From Desulfurococcus mucosus DSM 2162 (GTDB lineage: Archaea > Thermoproteota > Thermoprotei_A > Sulfolobales > Desulfurococcaceae), in assembly GCF_000186365.1 (NCBI RefSeq), contig NC_014961.1, forward strand, positions 682,001 through 746,000: a stretch of 64,000 nucleotides of DNA. Direction: 5' to 3'. Under the pieces are notes generated by a model. It saw only the letters and a program-made list of their open reading frames with translations, was not told where the DNA came from and made no database searches. Within the stretch, counting starts at the first letter, position 1; each line of letters starts with the position of its first letter. Positions 1 through 8,866 of the stretch are shown in pieces. The position numbers were made by a program, and so were the translations under genes.

Positions 1-114
1 CGTCAGAAAGTAATGGAGTTCAGGAGGGAGTTCCTGGAGATACACTACGGCTTCAAGTTGACAAGGGAGGACGAGGTAAAACTATTGAAGATAATGCTTC
101 ACGCCGAGAGCTAA
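1..114 (+). CDS. C-terminal end of an unidentified protein (partial)
   Basis: An open frame runs from the window edge to a TAA at 112-114 and encodes 37 residues rich in charged amino acids (ending KIMLHAES). It has the composition of a genuine C-terminus and lies about 50 bases upstream of gcvH on the same strand. The rest of the gene is outside the window. I do not recognise it. Confidence 0.5.
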   Translation, partial: RQKVMEFRREFLEIHYGFKLTREDEVKLLKIMLHAES

Positions 115-163
115 GCTATTTTTACTTGCTTCAACATCATAGGTTATGTCAGGTGGATACTTC

Positions 164-589
164 ATGAGCGATATCGTGATAGACGTAAAGGGGAAAAAAT
201 ACGTAGTTAAAACCGATAGGAGGTACACTGAAACAGATGAATGGGCTCTCCTCGAAGGAGGCAAGGTCAGGATAGGCATCACGGACTACGCGCAGAAGGA
301 GCTCAAGGACATAGTATCAGTCGAGCTACCTGAAGTCGGGAGACAAGTGAAGAAGGGTGAGGAACTGGGTGTAATAGACTCGATAAAGGCGTCATCAGCT
401 TACTATGCTCCCGTGAGCGGTAGAGTGGTTGAAGTCAACGAGGAATTACTGTCTACCCCTGAGCTCGTGAACAAGGACCCCTATGGAGCCGGGTGGATCG
501 CCGTAATAGAGCCCTCGAACCCAGGGGAGTATGAAGGCCTCCTCGACGCCGGCAAGTACTCTGAGAAAATAAAGAGTGAAAAACACTAA
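164..589 (+). CDS. gcvH: Glycine cleavage system H-like lipoyl protein
   Basis: A 141-residue lipoyl carrier protein of the GcvH family. The protein carries the aminomethyl intermediate of the glycine cleavage complex, or acts as a lipoyl carrier in other lipoate metabolism. The N-terminal motif YTETDEWA, the segment VRIGITDYAQKELKDIV and the lipoyl-lysine motif DSIKA (about residues 67-71) followed by YYAPVSG are diagnostic. An in-frame ATG at 146 exists, but ATG 164 is preceded by AGGTGG at 151-156 with good spacing, so I start there. A T-rich TATA-like stretch at 116-125 fits a promoter. No P- or T-protein gene is nearby, so the lipoyl partner is not evident. Confidence 0.88.
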   Translation: MSDIVIDVKGKKYVVKTDRRYTETDEWALLEGGKVRIGITDYAQKELKDIVSVELPEVGRQVKKGEELGVIDSIKASSAYYAPVSGRVVEVNEELLSTPELVNKDPYGAGWIAVIEPSNPGEYEGLLDAGKYSEKIKSEKH

Positions 590-648
590 GCGTTTTTCCC
601 CGCCTCCTCCAGTTAACATCCATGCTTAAAGCACGGGTGATGGAATTG

Positions 649-1350
649 ATGAGTGAGCTAGTTGAAAAACTAAGTGTGAAAGACTTAGCCGCTATGATAG
701 ACCACACTCTTTTGAAGCCGGATGCAGATGTAAAGCTACTGGATAAGTATATAGAGGATACAAGGAGATACGGGTTTAAACTCTTGATGATCCCCCTCTC
801 ACTTGTCGACAGAGTACTGGAGTTAGCGGGGCGAACAATGGAAATCGGCGTCGTAGTAGGGTTCCCCCTAGGCAACACGTCAACGAGAACCAAGGTAGCC
901 GAGGCCATTGATGCAGCCGAGCACGGTGTCAGCGAGATCGACATGGTAATGAATATCAACATGTTTAAGTCTAGGAACTACGAGTACGTGAAGAGAGATA
1001 TAAGGAGCGTTGTGGAGGCAGTTAAGCCCAAAGGCGTGAAGGCGGTTAAGGTCATCATTGAAACAGGCTTACTAAGCGACGAAGAGAAGAAGACAGCTAC
1101 CCAACTAGTTGCAGAGTCGGGTGCAGACTACGTTAAGACATGCACCGGGTTCCTTGGCTCAGTTGCCACAGTACATGATGTCAGCCTCCTGTACAAGGCG
1201 TCCTCAGGCAGGATAAGCGTCAAGGCCTCAGGCGGGATAAGGCGAGGCCTTGACGCATTAGCCATGATAGCTGCCGGCGCCTCAAGGATAGGTACTAGTT
1301 CAGGTGACAGGGTGATCGAGGACTTCATATCACTCAAGGAGGAGATGTAG
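649..1350 (+). CDS. deoC: Deoxyribose-phosphate aldolase
   Basis: A class I aldolase that cleaves 2-deoxyribose 5-phosphate to acetaldehyde and glyceraldehyde 3-phosphate in deoxynucleoside catabolism. TIM-barrel family motifs are clear: the N-terminal MIDHTLLKPDA, then EIDMVMNI, the Schiff-base segment YVKTCTGF and the late VKASGGIR. In-frame ATGs lie at 622 and 640, but GGTGA at 636-640 sits 8 bases before ATG 649, which gives the 233-residue form typical of archaeal DeoC. The next gene begins one base after the stop, so the two are probably cotranscribed. Confidence 0.93.
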   Translation: MSELVEKLSVKDLAAMIDHTLLKPDADVKLLDKYIEDTRRYGFKLLMIPLSLVDRVLELAGRTMEIGVVVGFPLGNTSTRTKVAEAIDAAEHGVSEIDMVMNINMFKSRNYEYVKRDIRSVVEAVKPKGVKAVKVIIETGLLSDEEKKTATQLVAESGADYVKTCTGFLGSVATVHDVSLLYKASSGRISVKASGGIRRGLDALAMIAAGASRIGTSSGDRVIEDFISLKEEM

Positions 1351-2208
1351 ATGAACGGGGAAGGACTCTACCTTCTGGAGCCAGCCGGCAAAACCTTCAA
1401 GCTGCAGTTCAAGGTTCTCAAAGTCTACGCGGTTGAGAAAACTCCCCACCAGGAGATGATGCTAGTGGAGCTCGAGGGGTTTGGGAAGGCATTGGTGATA
1501 GATAACTTTATACAAAGCACGGAGGCTGATGAAGCATTCTACCATGAATCACTCGTTCACCCAGCAATGGCACTGCACCCCGACCCCGTAAGAGTACTCA
1601 TCATTGGCGGAGGCGAGGGAGCAACCCTTAGAGAAGTCTTGAAGCATGGAACCGTGCGGGAGGCTGTAATGGTCGACATAGACCCAGTCGTGGTTGAATT
1701 CTCGAAGAAATACTTGGAGTACATGCACCAAGGAAGCTTCAATGACCCTAGATCCCGGGTCCTCATCATGGATGGGTTGAGATATGTGAAGGAAGCCCCC
1801 AGCGACTACTTCGATGTCGCAATAATGGATCTCACAGACCCTTATGCCGGCGATGTCGCCAAGCCCTTGTACAGTGAGGAATTCTACAGGGATGTGAAGA
1901 GGGTTCTAAAGAGGGACGGGGTCATGGTCACCCAGGCTGGGAGCAGTTACTTCTACACAAGCGAATACGACTATGTGCTCGGGAACATAGGGAGGGTTTA
2001 CAGGTATACGGCCGAGTACAATATATGGATACCGAGCTTTGGACTCAACGTGAACTTCATCGTGGCCTCAGACACCTATGACCCCTACTCCCTTACTGCA
2101 AGAGACTTCGATGAGAGGCTTGCAACGAGGGGTGTGAAGACAAGGTTCATTAATGGCGAACGCTACAGGGGTCTACTAGCAATCGGTGCACTGAGACCTC
2201 TACACTGA
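1351..2208 (+). CDS. speE: Spermidine synthase-type aminopropyltransferase
   Basis: A 285-residue polyamine aminopropyltransferase that moves the aminopropyl group from decarboxylated S-adenosylmethionine to a diamine or polyamine acceptor. Seen in the sequence: an N-terminal beta domain with DNFIQSTEADEAFYHESLVHP, the Rossmann motif LIIGGGEGATLREVL, the acidic VMVDIDPVVVE, and the catalytic region IMDLTDPY. The start is fixed by GGAGGAG at 1338-1344. It follows deoC directly. Hyperthermophile enzymes of this family often have broad acceptor range, so the exact product (spermidine, thermospermine or an agmatine derivative) is not decided by sequence. Confidence 0.92.
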   Translation: MNGEGLYLLEPAGKTFKLQFKVLKVYAVEKTPHQEMMLVELEGFGKALVIDNFIQSTEADEAFYHESLVHPAMALHPDPVRVLIIGGGEGATLREVLKHGTVREAVMVDIDPVVVEFSKKYLEYMHQGSFNDPRSRVLIMDGLRYVKEAPSDYFDVAIMDLTDPYAGDVAKPLYSEEFYRDVKRVLKRDGVMVTQAGSSYFYTSEYDYVLGNIGRVYRYTAEYNIWIPSFGLNVNFIVASDTYDPYSLTARDFDERLATRGVKTRFINGERYRGLLAIGALRPLH

Positions 2209-2257
2209 GATCCACGAGTGCCCTCCACATAGGGTTCAGCTGGTGGTGGATGCCTTG

Positions 2258-3727
2258 ATGCACCTTTACCCTCCTAGATACGGCCCCGAGTGGGGTAGTG
2301 GCGGGATCTTCGGCTTAACCTACCATAGAGGCGTCTTATACTACACTGTTGCAATGGAGGCTGAAGCCCACTTCATACATGACGACGGCTTCACTGAAAC
2401 ATATAGATTCCAGGGCCTGGGTCCCGGACCCGCCTCGGGCGGCGACACCTATAACGCTGTAGATGTCGTTGACGATGAAATATTCTTCGGGGGATGGGTT
2501 CATAACCCAGCCCTATACAAGGGTAAAACAGGGGGTTCAGGGGAGATCGATTTCAGAAACAAGTATAGCCATATACATGTATACAGTGTGGCCGAGCACT
2601 CCGTGAAGCTCCTGTGGAGTGAAAGCATACATGACGAATACAAGTGGGCTGGCGAAGTCTCCCAGATAACATACGATCCTGTGAATGATAGACTACTCAT
2701 AGGTAGGGCTGACGGCCACGTCAACCTAGGCATCTATTCACTGCCACGCAGGGGAGGCAGGGTTGAAAAAGTAAGCGAGACACCTGGGCTTAAGGGAGCC
2801 TTGTTCCTGGACTACGCGTGCTTCGATATGCAGCCAAACTGGCTTAGAGGAGTCGATGGAATCCAATGTGTTGACCTGGTTAGCGGGCAACTAGTCAAGT
2901 ACAGTGTTGAATCATGGAGCAGGATATCCGTGGATGGCGGAGGCGTTGAGATGCGTGGAAGCGGCTACGGGATCAGCGCGTATACAAGGTACCTGCACTT
3001 CTTCCGTGGAGGAGTACTAGTGGGAAACCCTGTTGAGCCATGGATCGATGAGCCAAGGTTCATGAGGCTCTTCGACTTCGGCCGGAACCCCTATGCGCCG
3101 CAGAGAAGTAATGCACTGGTACTTGGCGGAGGTATCCTGGCACCCTTCAACGCGTACACCCATGGCTTTCTACACGGCTATAAGGAGGGTGACAACGTAC
3201 TTGCGAAGCATCTCAACACCGTGGTGGGTCCTTCAGTGCTCGTGTACATTACTCCACCCCAGGCCAGGATAGTAATGGCCCTTGGCGCCAGAGTAACAAG
3301 CATGGCTAAGAGAGGAGGCGAAATCCTAGTTGGTTATTCAACCACACCCAACCTGGGGGGCAGGGATGCATCACCACTCGACGCCGGGGTCAAAGGAATC
3401 ACTATCGTCAGCGAGGAATCACTGCTAAGCGCCTCCCCGCCCCCAGTGGTTTTCAGGGTCTATGGCTGGATGGTTGAAGGCAACTACTTTGGTGGAATAC
3501 CGCTATCCGGGTACAGGGAGCCGCGTTTAGTGATAGACTCCAAGAGGGGGAACAGGCTTACAATATACCATTATGATGCAGGTCTCCCTCCAGACATTAT
3601 AGAGGAGTCATCGCTCAGTCTAGGGGAGGGCCGGAGCACTGTTGACTTGAAGGGCTACTGGGGCATAGTCTCATTCAGACTTGAAGAAGCTGATCCAAGT
3701 GCTAAGATATATATCATCCTCAACTAG
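2258..3727 (+). CDS. Conserved crenarchaeal protein, DUF2139-like
   Basis: About 489 residues with many beta-strand and turn-rich segments (repeated G/D/W/Y blocks such as YNAVDVVDDEIFFGGW), suggesting a beta-propeller-like fold. I recognise it as probably the DUF2139 family of Crenarchaeota, whose function is unknown. No signal peptide or membrane segment is visible. A GTG at 2243 could extend the frame by five residues, but GGTGGTGG at 2242-2249 is well placed for ATG 2258. It lies 50 bases after speE on the same strand and overlaps the 3' end of nfeD on the other strand by 8 bases. Confidence 0.65.
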   Translation: MHLYPPRYGPEWGSGGIFGLTYHRGVLYYTVAMEAEAHFIHDDGFTETYRFQGLGPGPASGGDTYNAVDVVDDEIFFGGWVHNPALYKGKTGGSGEIDFRNKYSHIHVYSVAEHSVKLLWSESIHDEYKWAGEVSQITYDPVNDRLLIGRADGHVNLGIYSLPRRGGRVEKVSETPGLKGALFLDYACFDMQPNWLRGVDGIQCVDLVSGQLVKYSVESWSRISVDGGGVEMRGSGYGISAYTRYLHFFRGGVLVGNPVEPWIDEPRFMRLFDFGRNPYAPQRSNALVLGGGILAPFNAYTHGFLHGYKEGDNVLAKHLNTVVGPSVLVYITPPQARIVMALGARVTSMAKRGGEILVGYSTTPNLGGRDASPLDAGVKGITIVSEESLLSASPPPVVFRVYGWMVEGNYFGGIPLSGYREPRLVIDSKRGNRLTIYHYDAGLPPDIIEESSLSLGEGRSTVDLKGYWGIVSFRLEEADPSAKIYIILN

Positions 3728-5060
3728 TTTTCCGCCTGACCTTTAAGACACCGCCTTCCAGTATCTCCTCGACAACCACTTCCTCGCCTGGCAGCAAGTG
3801 TTCGCTTGAGACCGCTCTCCAATACTCTCCTTCAATAATCACGAAACCCATTTGACCCGGCTTCACCTCCTCGATCACCCTGCCCGTCTTACCCACTGGA
3901 AGGAACTCCACGGGCTTCCTGCGCTTCACATTAATCACCTTGTAGATCACGACGCCGAAGACTCCGCCCAGAACTATTGATACTGCTAATACATATAGTC
4001 TCAACACGGTAATATATTCACCGCTGGGCGAGACACCTGTGGGGACATAGACTGGCAGTAGTGCGAAGCCAAGTGCGAGCAACACTATCCCGCTTATACC
4101 GACTACCCCGAATCCCGGTATAACGAAGAGCTCTAGTGAGAGCAGTAGTGCACCTAGCAGTATTAGGAATGCCGAGATCATGTTAGCACTGAACCCCGTG
4201 CCAACTAGGCCCAGTAGTAGTAGCCCTATGGTCAATGGAAGCACCGATAGCTTTCCTGCAACGAGGGCAAATATTGTTGCAAGCATCCCTATGGTTGCAA
4301 GTATGTTTGCAACATAGCTATTGGAGAGCACGGATATAAACCGTGACCTGATGCTACAGGAGAAGGTTCTCACGGATGCCCTATCTATGTTTAAAACATA
4401 CTCTACGCCGTTAACCCTCACATGGGTTCCATTTATTGCTGAGAGAAGAGTGTTGAAGTCTTCGACCTCTAAGTCGGCTACGCCGAGTGAGACTGCTACA
4501 GTGGAGTTTATGGTTAGGGCATACCTTACGAATTCCTCTATCAATGTCTGATTCCTGCCGGCTCTCCCCGCATAGGTTCTCGCCTTCTCTATTATAGGGT
4601 TGAGTACCTTTGACTCGTTGACGAATTGTATTCGACCGGTTAATGGATCAACCACGACTGGCTGCATATCCCCTATTGTCGAGTACCTTTGCAACGCCAC
4701 AATGTTAGCTGGAAGTATTATCAGCGTGGCAGCACTAAGAGCCTTGGTTTCAACGTAAGCCACGGTAGGCGTCTTCGAGTATAGCACGGCGTCCCCTATT
4801 GTGAAGCCCGCGTCCAGGAGGCCTCCGTAGGAGTTAACCCGGTATATGAGTAGGGAGCCAGTTGACTCAGCCTCTCTCAATGCATCTGTAAAGCACTCTG
4901 CAACACCGTTATCTATAGTGTCGAAGGGGGGTGCTATGTCGACTACTAGTACTCTATCTACCACCCTAACCTGCCCCTGGCTCTCCGCATGATTCACAGC
5001 CAGGGATGTGAAAAGCAACACCACGGCGACGAGAAAAACAATGCTTCTCGCTAAGTCCAC
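3720..5060 (-). CDS. NfeD-family membrane serine protease (ClpP class)
   Basis: A 446-residue membrane protein. It starts with a signal or anchor segment (residues about 7-24), followed by a ClpP-like protease domain (about 36-230). This has a YRVNSYGG oxyanion-type motif, the serine region KALSAATLIILPAN and a later GDMQPVV block. Four or five membrane segments follow (about 245-375). The C-terminal OB-fold NfeD domain (about 385-446) contains GKTGRVIEE and GEYWRAVS. In Pyrococcus the related protease cleaves the C-terminus of the partner stomatin. Here the stomatin gene lies immediately upstream, 16 bases away, which supports the same partnership. The gene ends 8 bases inside the convergent DUF2139-like gene. 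Confidence 0.88.
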   Translation of the reverse strand: MDLARSIVFLVAVVLLFTSLAVNHAESQGQVRVVDRVLVVDIAPPFDTIDNGVAECFTDALREAESTGSLLIYRVNSYGGLLDAGFTIGDAVLYSKTPTVAYVETKALSAATLIILPANIVALQRYSTIGDMQPVVVDPLTGRIQFVNESKVLNPIIEKARTYAGRAGRNQTLIEEFVRYALTINSTVAVSLGVADLEVEDFNTLLSAINGTHVRVNGVEYVLNIDRASVRTFSCSIRSRFISVLSNSYVANILATIGMLATIFALVAGKLSVLPLTIGLLLLGLVGTGFSANMISAFLILLGALLLSLELFVIPGFGVVGISGIVLLALGFALLPVYVPTGVSPSGEYITVLRLYVLAVSIVLGGVFGVVIYKVINVKRRKPVEFLPVGKTGRVIEEVKPGQMGFVIIEGEYWRAVSSEHLLPGEEVVVEEILEGGVLKVRRKTS

Positions 5061-5076
5061 CGCCCCAGGCCCCCTT

Positions 5077-5865
5077 CTACTCGCCTTTCTCCCTCTCTTT
5101 AAGAGCCTTGTAGACGCCGATCATCGAGCCGGTTGACGATGCGGAAGACTCTGTGACGACTACGAGGGCTTTCTCCCTCGCTATCTCTATCAGGGTCTGC
5201 AGCTCCCTCAACCTCAATGCTACCGGGTGCTCCTCATACATTCTGGCTGCCTCAGCAAGTATCTGGGATGCCTGTCTCTCACCCTCAGCTTCTATGACTC
5301 TAGCCCTCCTCCATCTCTCTGCTTCAGCCTGCTTCGCCATGGCCCTCATCAGTTCCTCGGGGAGCTCAACGGACTTTATGGTTACAGAGGATATTTTTAT
5401 CCCCCACGGCATGGTTAACTCATCGAGTATGCCTGTTATCCTCTTGTTTAACTCATCCCTCTTTTGAAGCAGCTCATCCAGCTCTGACTGCCCTAGTACA
5501 TCTCTTAGAACAGTCTGCCCGAGAAGACTCACGGAGTAATGGTAGTTTGCAACCCTGGTTATAGCTAGGACTGGATCCACCACCCTGTAGTATACTACCG
5601 CGTCAACCTTCACGCTAACGTTGTCTTTCGTAATGATCTCCTGCTTCGGGACGTCAACGGTTATCACCCTTAAGTCAACCTTCGCAACCTGGTCGAAGAA
5701 CGGTATCACGAGTATTAGGCCGGGACCCTTGGCGCCCACCAGCCGGCCGAGCCTGAAGACAACCACCCTCTCGTATTCCCTAACGATTTTAACTGATGCT
5801 GAGAGTAGGGGTACACCTATGAAGAGTATTATTATCAGGAGTATTAGGAGCCCAAAGGGATCCAT
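5077..5865 (-). CDS. Stomatin/prohibitin (SPFH, band 7) protein
   Basis: A 262-residue SPFH-domain protein. It has one N-terminal membrane segment (about residues 4-25), the band 7 domain (EYERVVVFRLGRL, GLILVIPF, DVPKQEIITKDNV) and a long charged helical C-terminus (AKQAEAERWRRARVIEAEGE) that normally drives oligomerisation. Such proteins form ring assemblies on membranes. Gene order with nfeD downstream is the classic two-gene operon in which the NfeD protease processes stomatin. The promoter region is shared divergently with the EamA transporter. Confidence 0.9.
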   Translation of the reverse strand: MDPFGLLILLIIILFIGVPLLSASVKIVREYERVVVFRLGRLVGAKGPGLILVIPFFDQVAKVDLRVITVDVPKQEIITKDNVSVKVDAVVYYRVVDPVLAITRVANYHYSVSLLGQTVLRDVLGQSELDELLQKRDELNKRITGILDELTMPWGIKISSVTIKSVELPEELMRAMAKQAEAERWRRARVIEAEGERQASQILAEAARMYEEHPVALRLRELQTLIEIAREKALVVVTESSASSTGSMIGVYKALKEREKGE

Positions 5866-5921
5866 TATCCCACCACTGATTAACGATTAAACACTGCTAC
5901 CTAATAAACCTGCCCAGGCCA

Positions 5922-5936
5922 CGGGCTTTAAGCCCG
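5922..5936. promoter_or_regulatory. Palindrome in a divergent intergenic region
   Basis: The 15 bases CGGGCTTTAAGCCCG form a perfect inverted repeat with one central base. It lies between the divergent starts of the stomatin gene (5865, minus) and the EamA transporter (6003, plus). The position fits an operator better than a terminator, because no gene reads into it. This is a candidate only; no cognate regulator is evident in the window. Confidence 0.3.
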
Positions 5937-6002
5937 AGCCAGCATCACTAGACCCCCGGTGAACAGCATTAAACCCGGCTCAGAGGCGAGCGGTGGCAAG
6001 GC

Positions 6003-6881
6003 ATGCCTCTTGGAGACATGGCTACAGGGTTGCTTTACCTGGGCTTAAGCGTATTGATGTGGTCTCTGACGCCGAGCCTTATCTCAATGGACAAAGCCCG
6101 CTACAATAGCTTCACAGCCAATGGTTTAAGAGCTCTTCTCGCGGGTGTCGTGATGCTCCCGTTCACGGCTGAAATCATACTTGAGAATCCCGTTGACTAC
6201 CTCACAGCCGGGGCCCTCCTTGGCTTGATCGGCATACTTGTAGGGGACTCCCTGTATATTCTCACGATAAGGAGGTTGGGGCCCGGCCTCGCCGTTGTAC
6301 TATGCTACTCGTACGTTGCGACAACACAGCTACTTAAACAACTCGTAGCACCAGGCGGTAGCGTGTATGTCGCTGTTGCTGCATCCCTGATAGCTATTGT
6401 CGGCATGTATATAGCGGTGCGCGAACAGTTGACGTTCATAGTGTTTAACACCACTGGGTTGCTCGCGGCAGCCCTGACCAATATATCGTGGGCTGCCTGG
6501 AGCCTGATCTCATGGATATATGTGAAGGGGCGAGGCCTCAATGTGCTGGCTTTAACCTCTGCCAGGTTCATTATACCCGGCCTCATTCTTACAGTGTATT
6601 CCACTAGAAGGCACGGGGCAAGAGAGCTCTTCACACATGCACCCAGAAAGCTCAGGTACACCATGCTAAGCGGTTTAACAGGCTACCTCGTAGGGGGGAC
6701 AGCTTACCTTGAATCCCTTAAATACATTGATGTCTCACAGGCGACAATAGCCACAGCAGCAGTCCCAGTGTTGAGCCAACTGATCTCCTCGACTACCACC
6801 GGCAGCAGAATCCGGAGGAGTGAACTCGCTGGAGCACTACTGGTTGCATTGTCCATAGTGATTTCATCGCTTTACAGCTGA
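6003..6881 (+). CDS. EamA/DMT-superfamily transporter
   Basis: A 292-residue integral membrane protein with about ten hydrophobic segments arranged as two EamA repeats (about residues 5-130 and 150-290). This is the drug/metabolite transporter superfamily layout; the substrate cannot be told. GGTGG at 5992-5996 supports ATG 6003; an alternative ATG lies at 6018. The stop codon TGA (6879-6881) falls inside a hairpin repeat copy (6872-6912), so the last residues (YS) are encoded by repeat sequence. The C-terminus may therefore have been altered by the insertion. Confidence 0.82.
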   Translation: MPLGDMATGLLYLGLSVLMWSLTPSLISMDKARYNSFTANGLRALLAGVVMLPFTAEIILENPVDYLTAGALLGLIGILVGDSLYILTIRRLGPGLAVVLCYSYVATTQLLKQLVAPGGSVYVAVAASLIAIVGMYIAVREQLTFIVFNTTGLLAAALTNISWAAWSLISWIYVKGRGLNVLALTSARFIIPGLILTVYSTRRHGARELFTHAPRKLRYTMLSGLTGYLVGGTAYLESLKYIDVSQATIATAAVPVLSQLISSTTTGSRIRRSELAGALLVALSIVISSLYS

Positions 6882-6912
6882 AAGCCTCGCCTTTTAAGGC
6901 GGGGAGGAGGTT
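6872..6912 (+). repeat. Hairpin repeat copy G (IS605-end-like)
   Basis: It begins TTACAGCTGAAAGC, continues into a strong hairpin (CCTCGCC TTTTAA GGCGGGG) and ends GGAGGAGGTTGG. It is one of at least six related copies in the window (others near 15744, 17830, 18117-18158, 18996-19206, 19235). The unit looks like the terminal hairpin of an IS200/IS605-type element. Here it overlaps the stop codon of the transporter gene. Confidence 0.6.
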
Positions 6913-6960
6913 GGATCAGGCTGGTATCTCCTCGTGGATGATCATGCTTCAAGTTACAGG

Positions 6961-7045
6961 TGCGGGGGGTGGGATTTGAACCCACGCAGGCCTACGCCAT
7001 CGGGTCCTGAGCCCGACCCCTTTGACCAAGCTCGGGCACCCCCGC
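6961..7045 (-). tRNA. tRNA-Leu (anticodon CAG)
   Basis: On the minus strand the acceptor stem pairs GCGGGGG (7045-7039) with CCCCCGC (6968-6962), followed by discriminator A at 6961. The T arm is GTGGG-TTCAAAT-CCCAC. The anticodon stem TCGGG/CCCGA encloses loop CTCAGGA, giving anticodon CAG. A long variable arm makes it a class II tRNA, as expected for leucine. I see no intron, and CCA is not encoded after the discriminator. Confidence 0.96.
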
Positions 7046-7054
7046 ACCTATAGA

Positions 7055-8500
7055 TTACTGGATTACATGCGACGGGTTATAAAGGTAGGGTGCAGGGTTG
7101 CCTACAGCCTCCTCAACCGCTTTTAAAGCATATTGGTAGAGCCTGCTATCTATTAATCCCTGCTGGAAAGCCTTATCCAACTCCTCCCTGTCGAGCACGT
7201 TGATCCTTCCATCAGGTGTTACTGATACGTCTACTAGGAGATCGTGATACTTCACCGTGTCCGCTGAGACCTCGGGGGGTGTGTTTACATTGATGTATGA
7301 GCCTAGCCACGTGTTCCCCCTGTAGTAGTTGTGCACTATGTAGGGTCTTCCAAGCATGATAACCATGTAGTCCACGTCGCCCGGCTTCCTCTCCACGTTT
7401 AAGCCATCGTAGATGCCGCTCCCCGTTATCAGGCGCTTGATGATGATGCGCGTGGAATCCGGGCCCCTTAGAACCTTCTCCACTCTTCCAGGCACGAGCT
7501 CCAATACTTCGCCGGTTGGCTTTACATGTTTTATCCTGATAGACCTCTCCTCTGAGATCTTTGCAAGCAGAAACTCGTGGACACCCTTTGACGCTGCATC
7601 CCTGCCACATCCATGCATGACGCTGAACTCCAATGCCTCGACGAGATCCCCTAGCCCCATTGAGCGAAGAGAATGATGCCCACTTATAGTGGGTGTTACA
7701 GCATCCCTTACATCATCCAGGAATGCCTTTGAGAGACTTGTGAACCTTATTAAGCCCAATAGCTCTCCGCTGTAAAGTTTAACCGGTGGCTCCGCCTCCT
7801 TGACCCTGGCCATCAGCCTACGGTATTCCCCGAGCAACGTGTCTATCTCATTCAGCAATTCACCTGACCCAGCGAACCTGGCACTACTCCTGAAGTGTAT
7901 TCCTAGGCCTGTCCCCATGAGCCTCGAGGCTGCTAGCGTGGTGAGCCTGGCTTTCAACTCTGGATCCCTGATATGCTCTGAGAACGTGACCCTTGGCTCC
8001 CCGTGGAGTAATGCTACTAGTTTCCCGAGGAGCCTGAAGCCTTTCGATGCAATAACGCGCTCCCCGGGGTACAAGGGCGCCTTCCTCACGCCTACTACCG
8101 CTTTATCCCCAGGTGTCTCCTTGCAGGGGGACACTTCTACCTTGAACTCCCCTGCATCAGCCGTGCACACTCCGTTCTCCGCCTTCTCAATCCTAACCAG
8201 GTATACTGAGTAAAGCTCCACCTTGGAGAGAGTTTTAAATGTGAACGGTATCGTCGAGGTCAGCTGCTCGAACACCTCCCTGGTTTCCGCTGGTGAACCA
8301 ATCAATATGACTCCATCTCCGTCATCACTGTCCTTAATGGTTACATCGCTCGGTGAGTTGTTGACTGTTAAACCGAACCTTACAGCTATCTTCTCGCTGG
8401 GTTGCACTATTGCGTAACCCTTCTCTACGAGTAGCCTTGTCAGAGCTGTGGCATATATGCCTCTAACCCTTACATTGACCAAGCCTAGATCCCTATCCAC
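7055..8500 (-). CDS. FAU-1 family RNA-binding protein / RNase E/G-like
   Basis: A 481-residue protein matching the archaeal FAU-1 family: an N-terminal RNase E/G-like part (about residues 1-330) followed by a DUF402 domain (about 350-470). Seen in the sequence: LNVERKPGDVDYMVIMLGRPY and the acidic DLLVDVSVTPDGRINVLDREEL typical of DUF402. Pyrococcus FAU-1 binds AU-rich RNA, and a related protein cleaves pre-5S rRNA. A role in RNA processing is therefore likely but inferred. It is preceded by the UPF0147 gene by only 3 bases, so the two are almost certainly cotranscribed. Confidence 0.82.
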   Translation of the reverse strand: MDRDLGLVNVRVRGIYATALTRLLVEKGYAIVQPSEKIAVRFGLTVNNSPSDVTIKDSDDGDGVILIGSPAETREVFEQLTSTIPFTFKTLSKVELYSVYLVRIEKAENGVCTADAGEFKVEVSPCKETPGDKAVVGVRKAPLYPGERVIASKGFRLLGKLVALLHGEPRVTFSEHIRDPELKARLTTLAASRLMGTGLGIHFRSSARFAGSGELLNEIDTLLGEYRRLMARVKEAEPPVKLYSGELLGLIRFTSLSKAFLDDVRDAVTPTISGHHSLRSMGLGDLVEALEFSVMHGCGRDAASKGVHEFLLAKISEERSIRIKHVKPTGEVLELVPGRVEKVLRGPDSTRIIIKRLITGSGIYDGLNVERKPGDVDYMVIMLGRPYIVHNYYRGNTWLGSYINVNTPPEVSADTVKYHDLLVDVSVTPDGRINVLDREELDKAFQQGLIDSRLYQYALKAVEEAVGNPAPYLYNPSHVIQ

Positions 8501-8503
8501 GGG

Positions 8504-8782
8504 CTAATCGTGGATCGTTTCCAGTATGGCTATTACCTGCCATATCTTCGTTCTAGCACTTAAAGGCATATTGGGGTCCTGGCTCACCTGGTCTAGAACC
8601 CCTACGGCGTTAGCGGCCCTGACACCGGGCGTGTATCTTTCATCACGGAGATGGTTTAAGGCCTCGGTTGCAGCCCTCCTGATGTTCCTGGGGACAGCTG
8701 TGTCGTTAACTATGCTCATCAACAAGTATATGGCGTTCCTCATCTTGACCTCGTTATCTGGCACCTTGCTCAAGCCGGTCAC
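8504..8782 (-). CDS. UPF0147 family protein
   Basis: A 92-residue all-helical archaeal protein. The pattern [20 protein letters not shown], then [20 protein letters not shown] and a final [17 protein letters not shown] matches UPF0147, which is widely conserved in archaea and of unknown function. It is translated just upstream of the FAU-1 gene. The first codon is GTG; an in-frame TTG nine bases later is possible. Confidence 0.85.
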   Translation of the reverse strand: MTGLSKVPDNEVKMRNAIYLLMSIVNDTAVPRNIRRAATEALNHLRDERYTPGVRAANAVGVLDQVSQDPNMPLSARTKIWQVIAILETIHD

Positions 8783-8866
8783 CCCGGAGCAGTATTAATA
8801 CTCTCTATAACAATACACTACCACTAGTTAAAAACCATTAAACTAGTTTACGAGTAGGTGGGATGT

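Noticed and set aside
453-962. Long minus-strand ORF opposite deoC
   Set aside because: It lies antisense to a clearly identified gene and has no ribosome site or family-like sequence.
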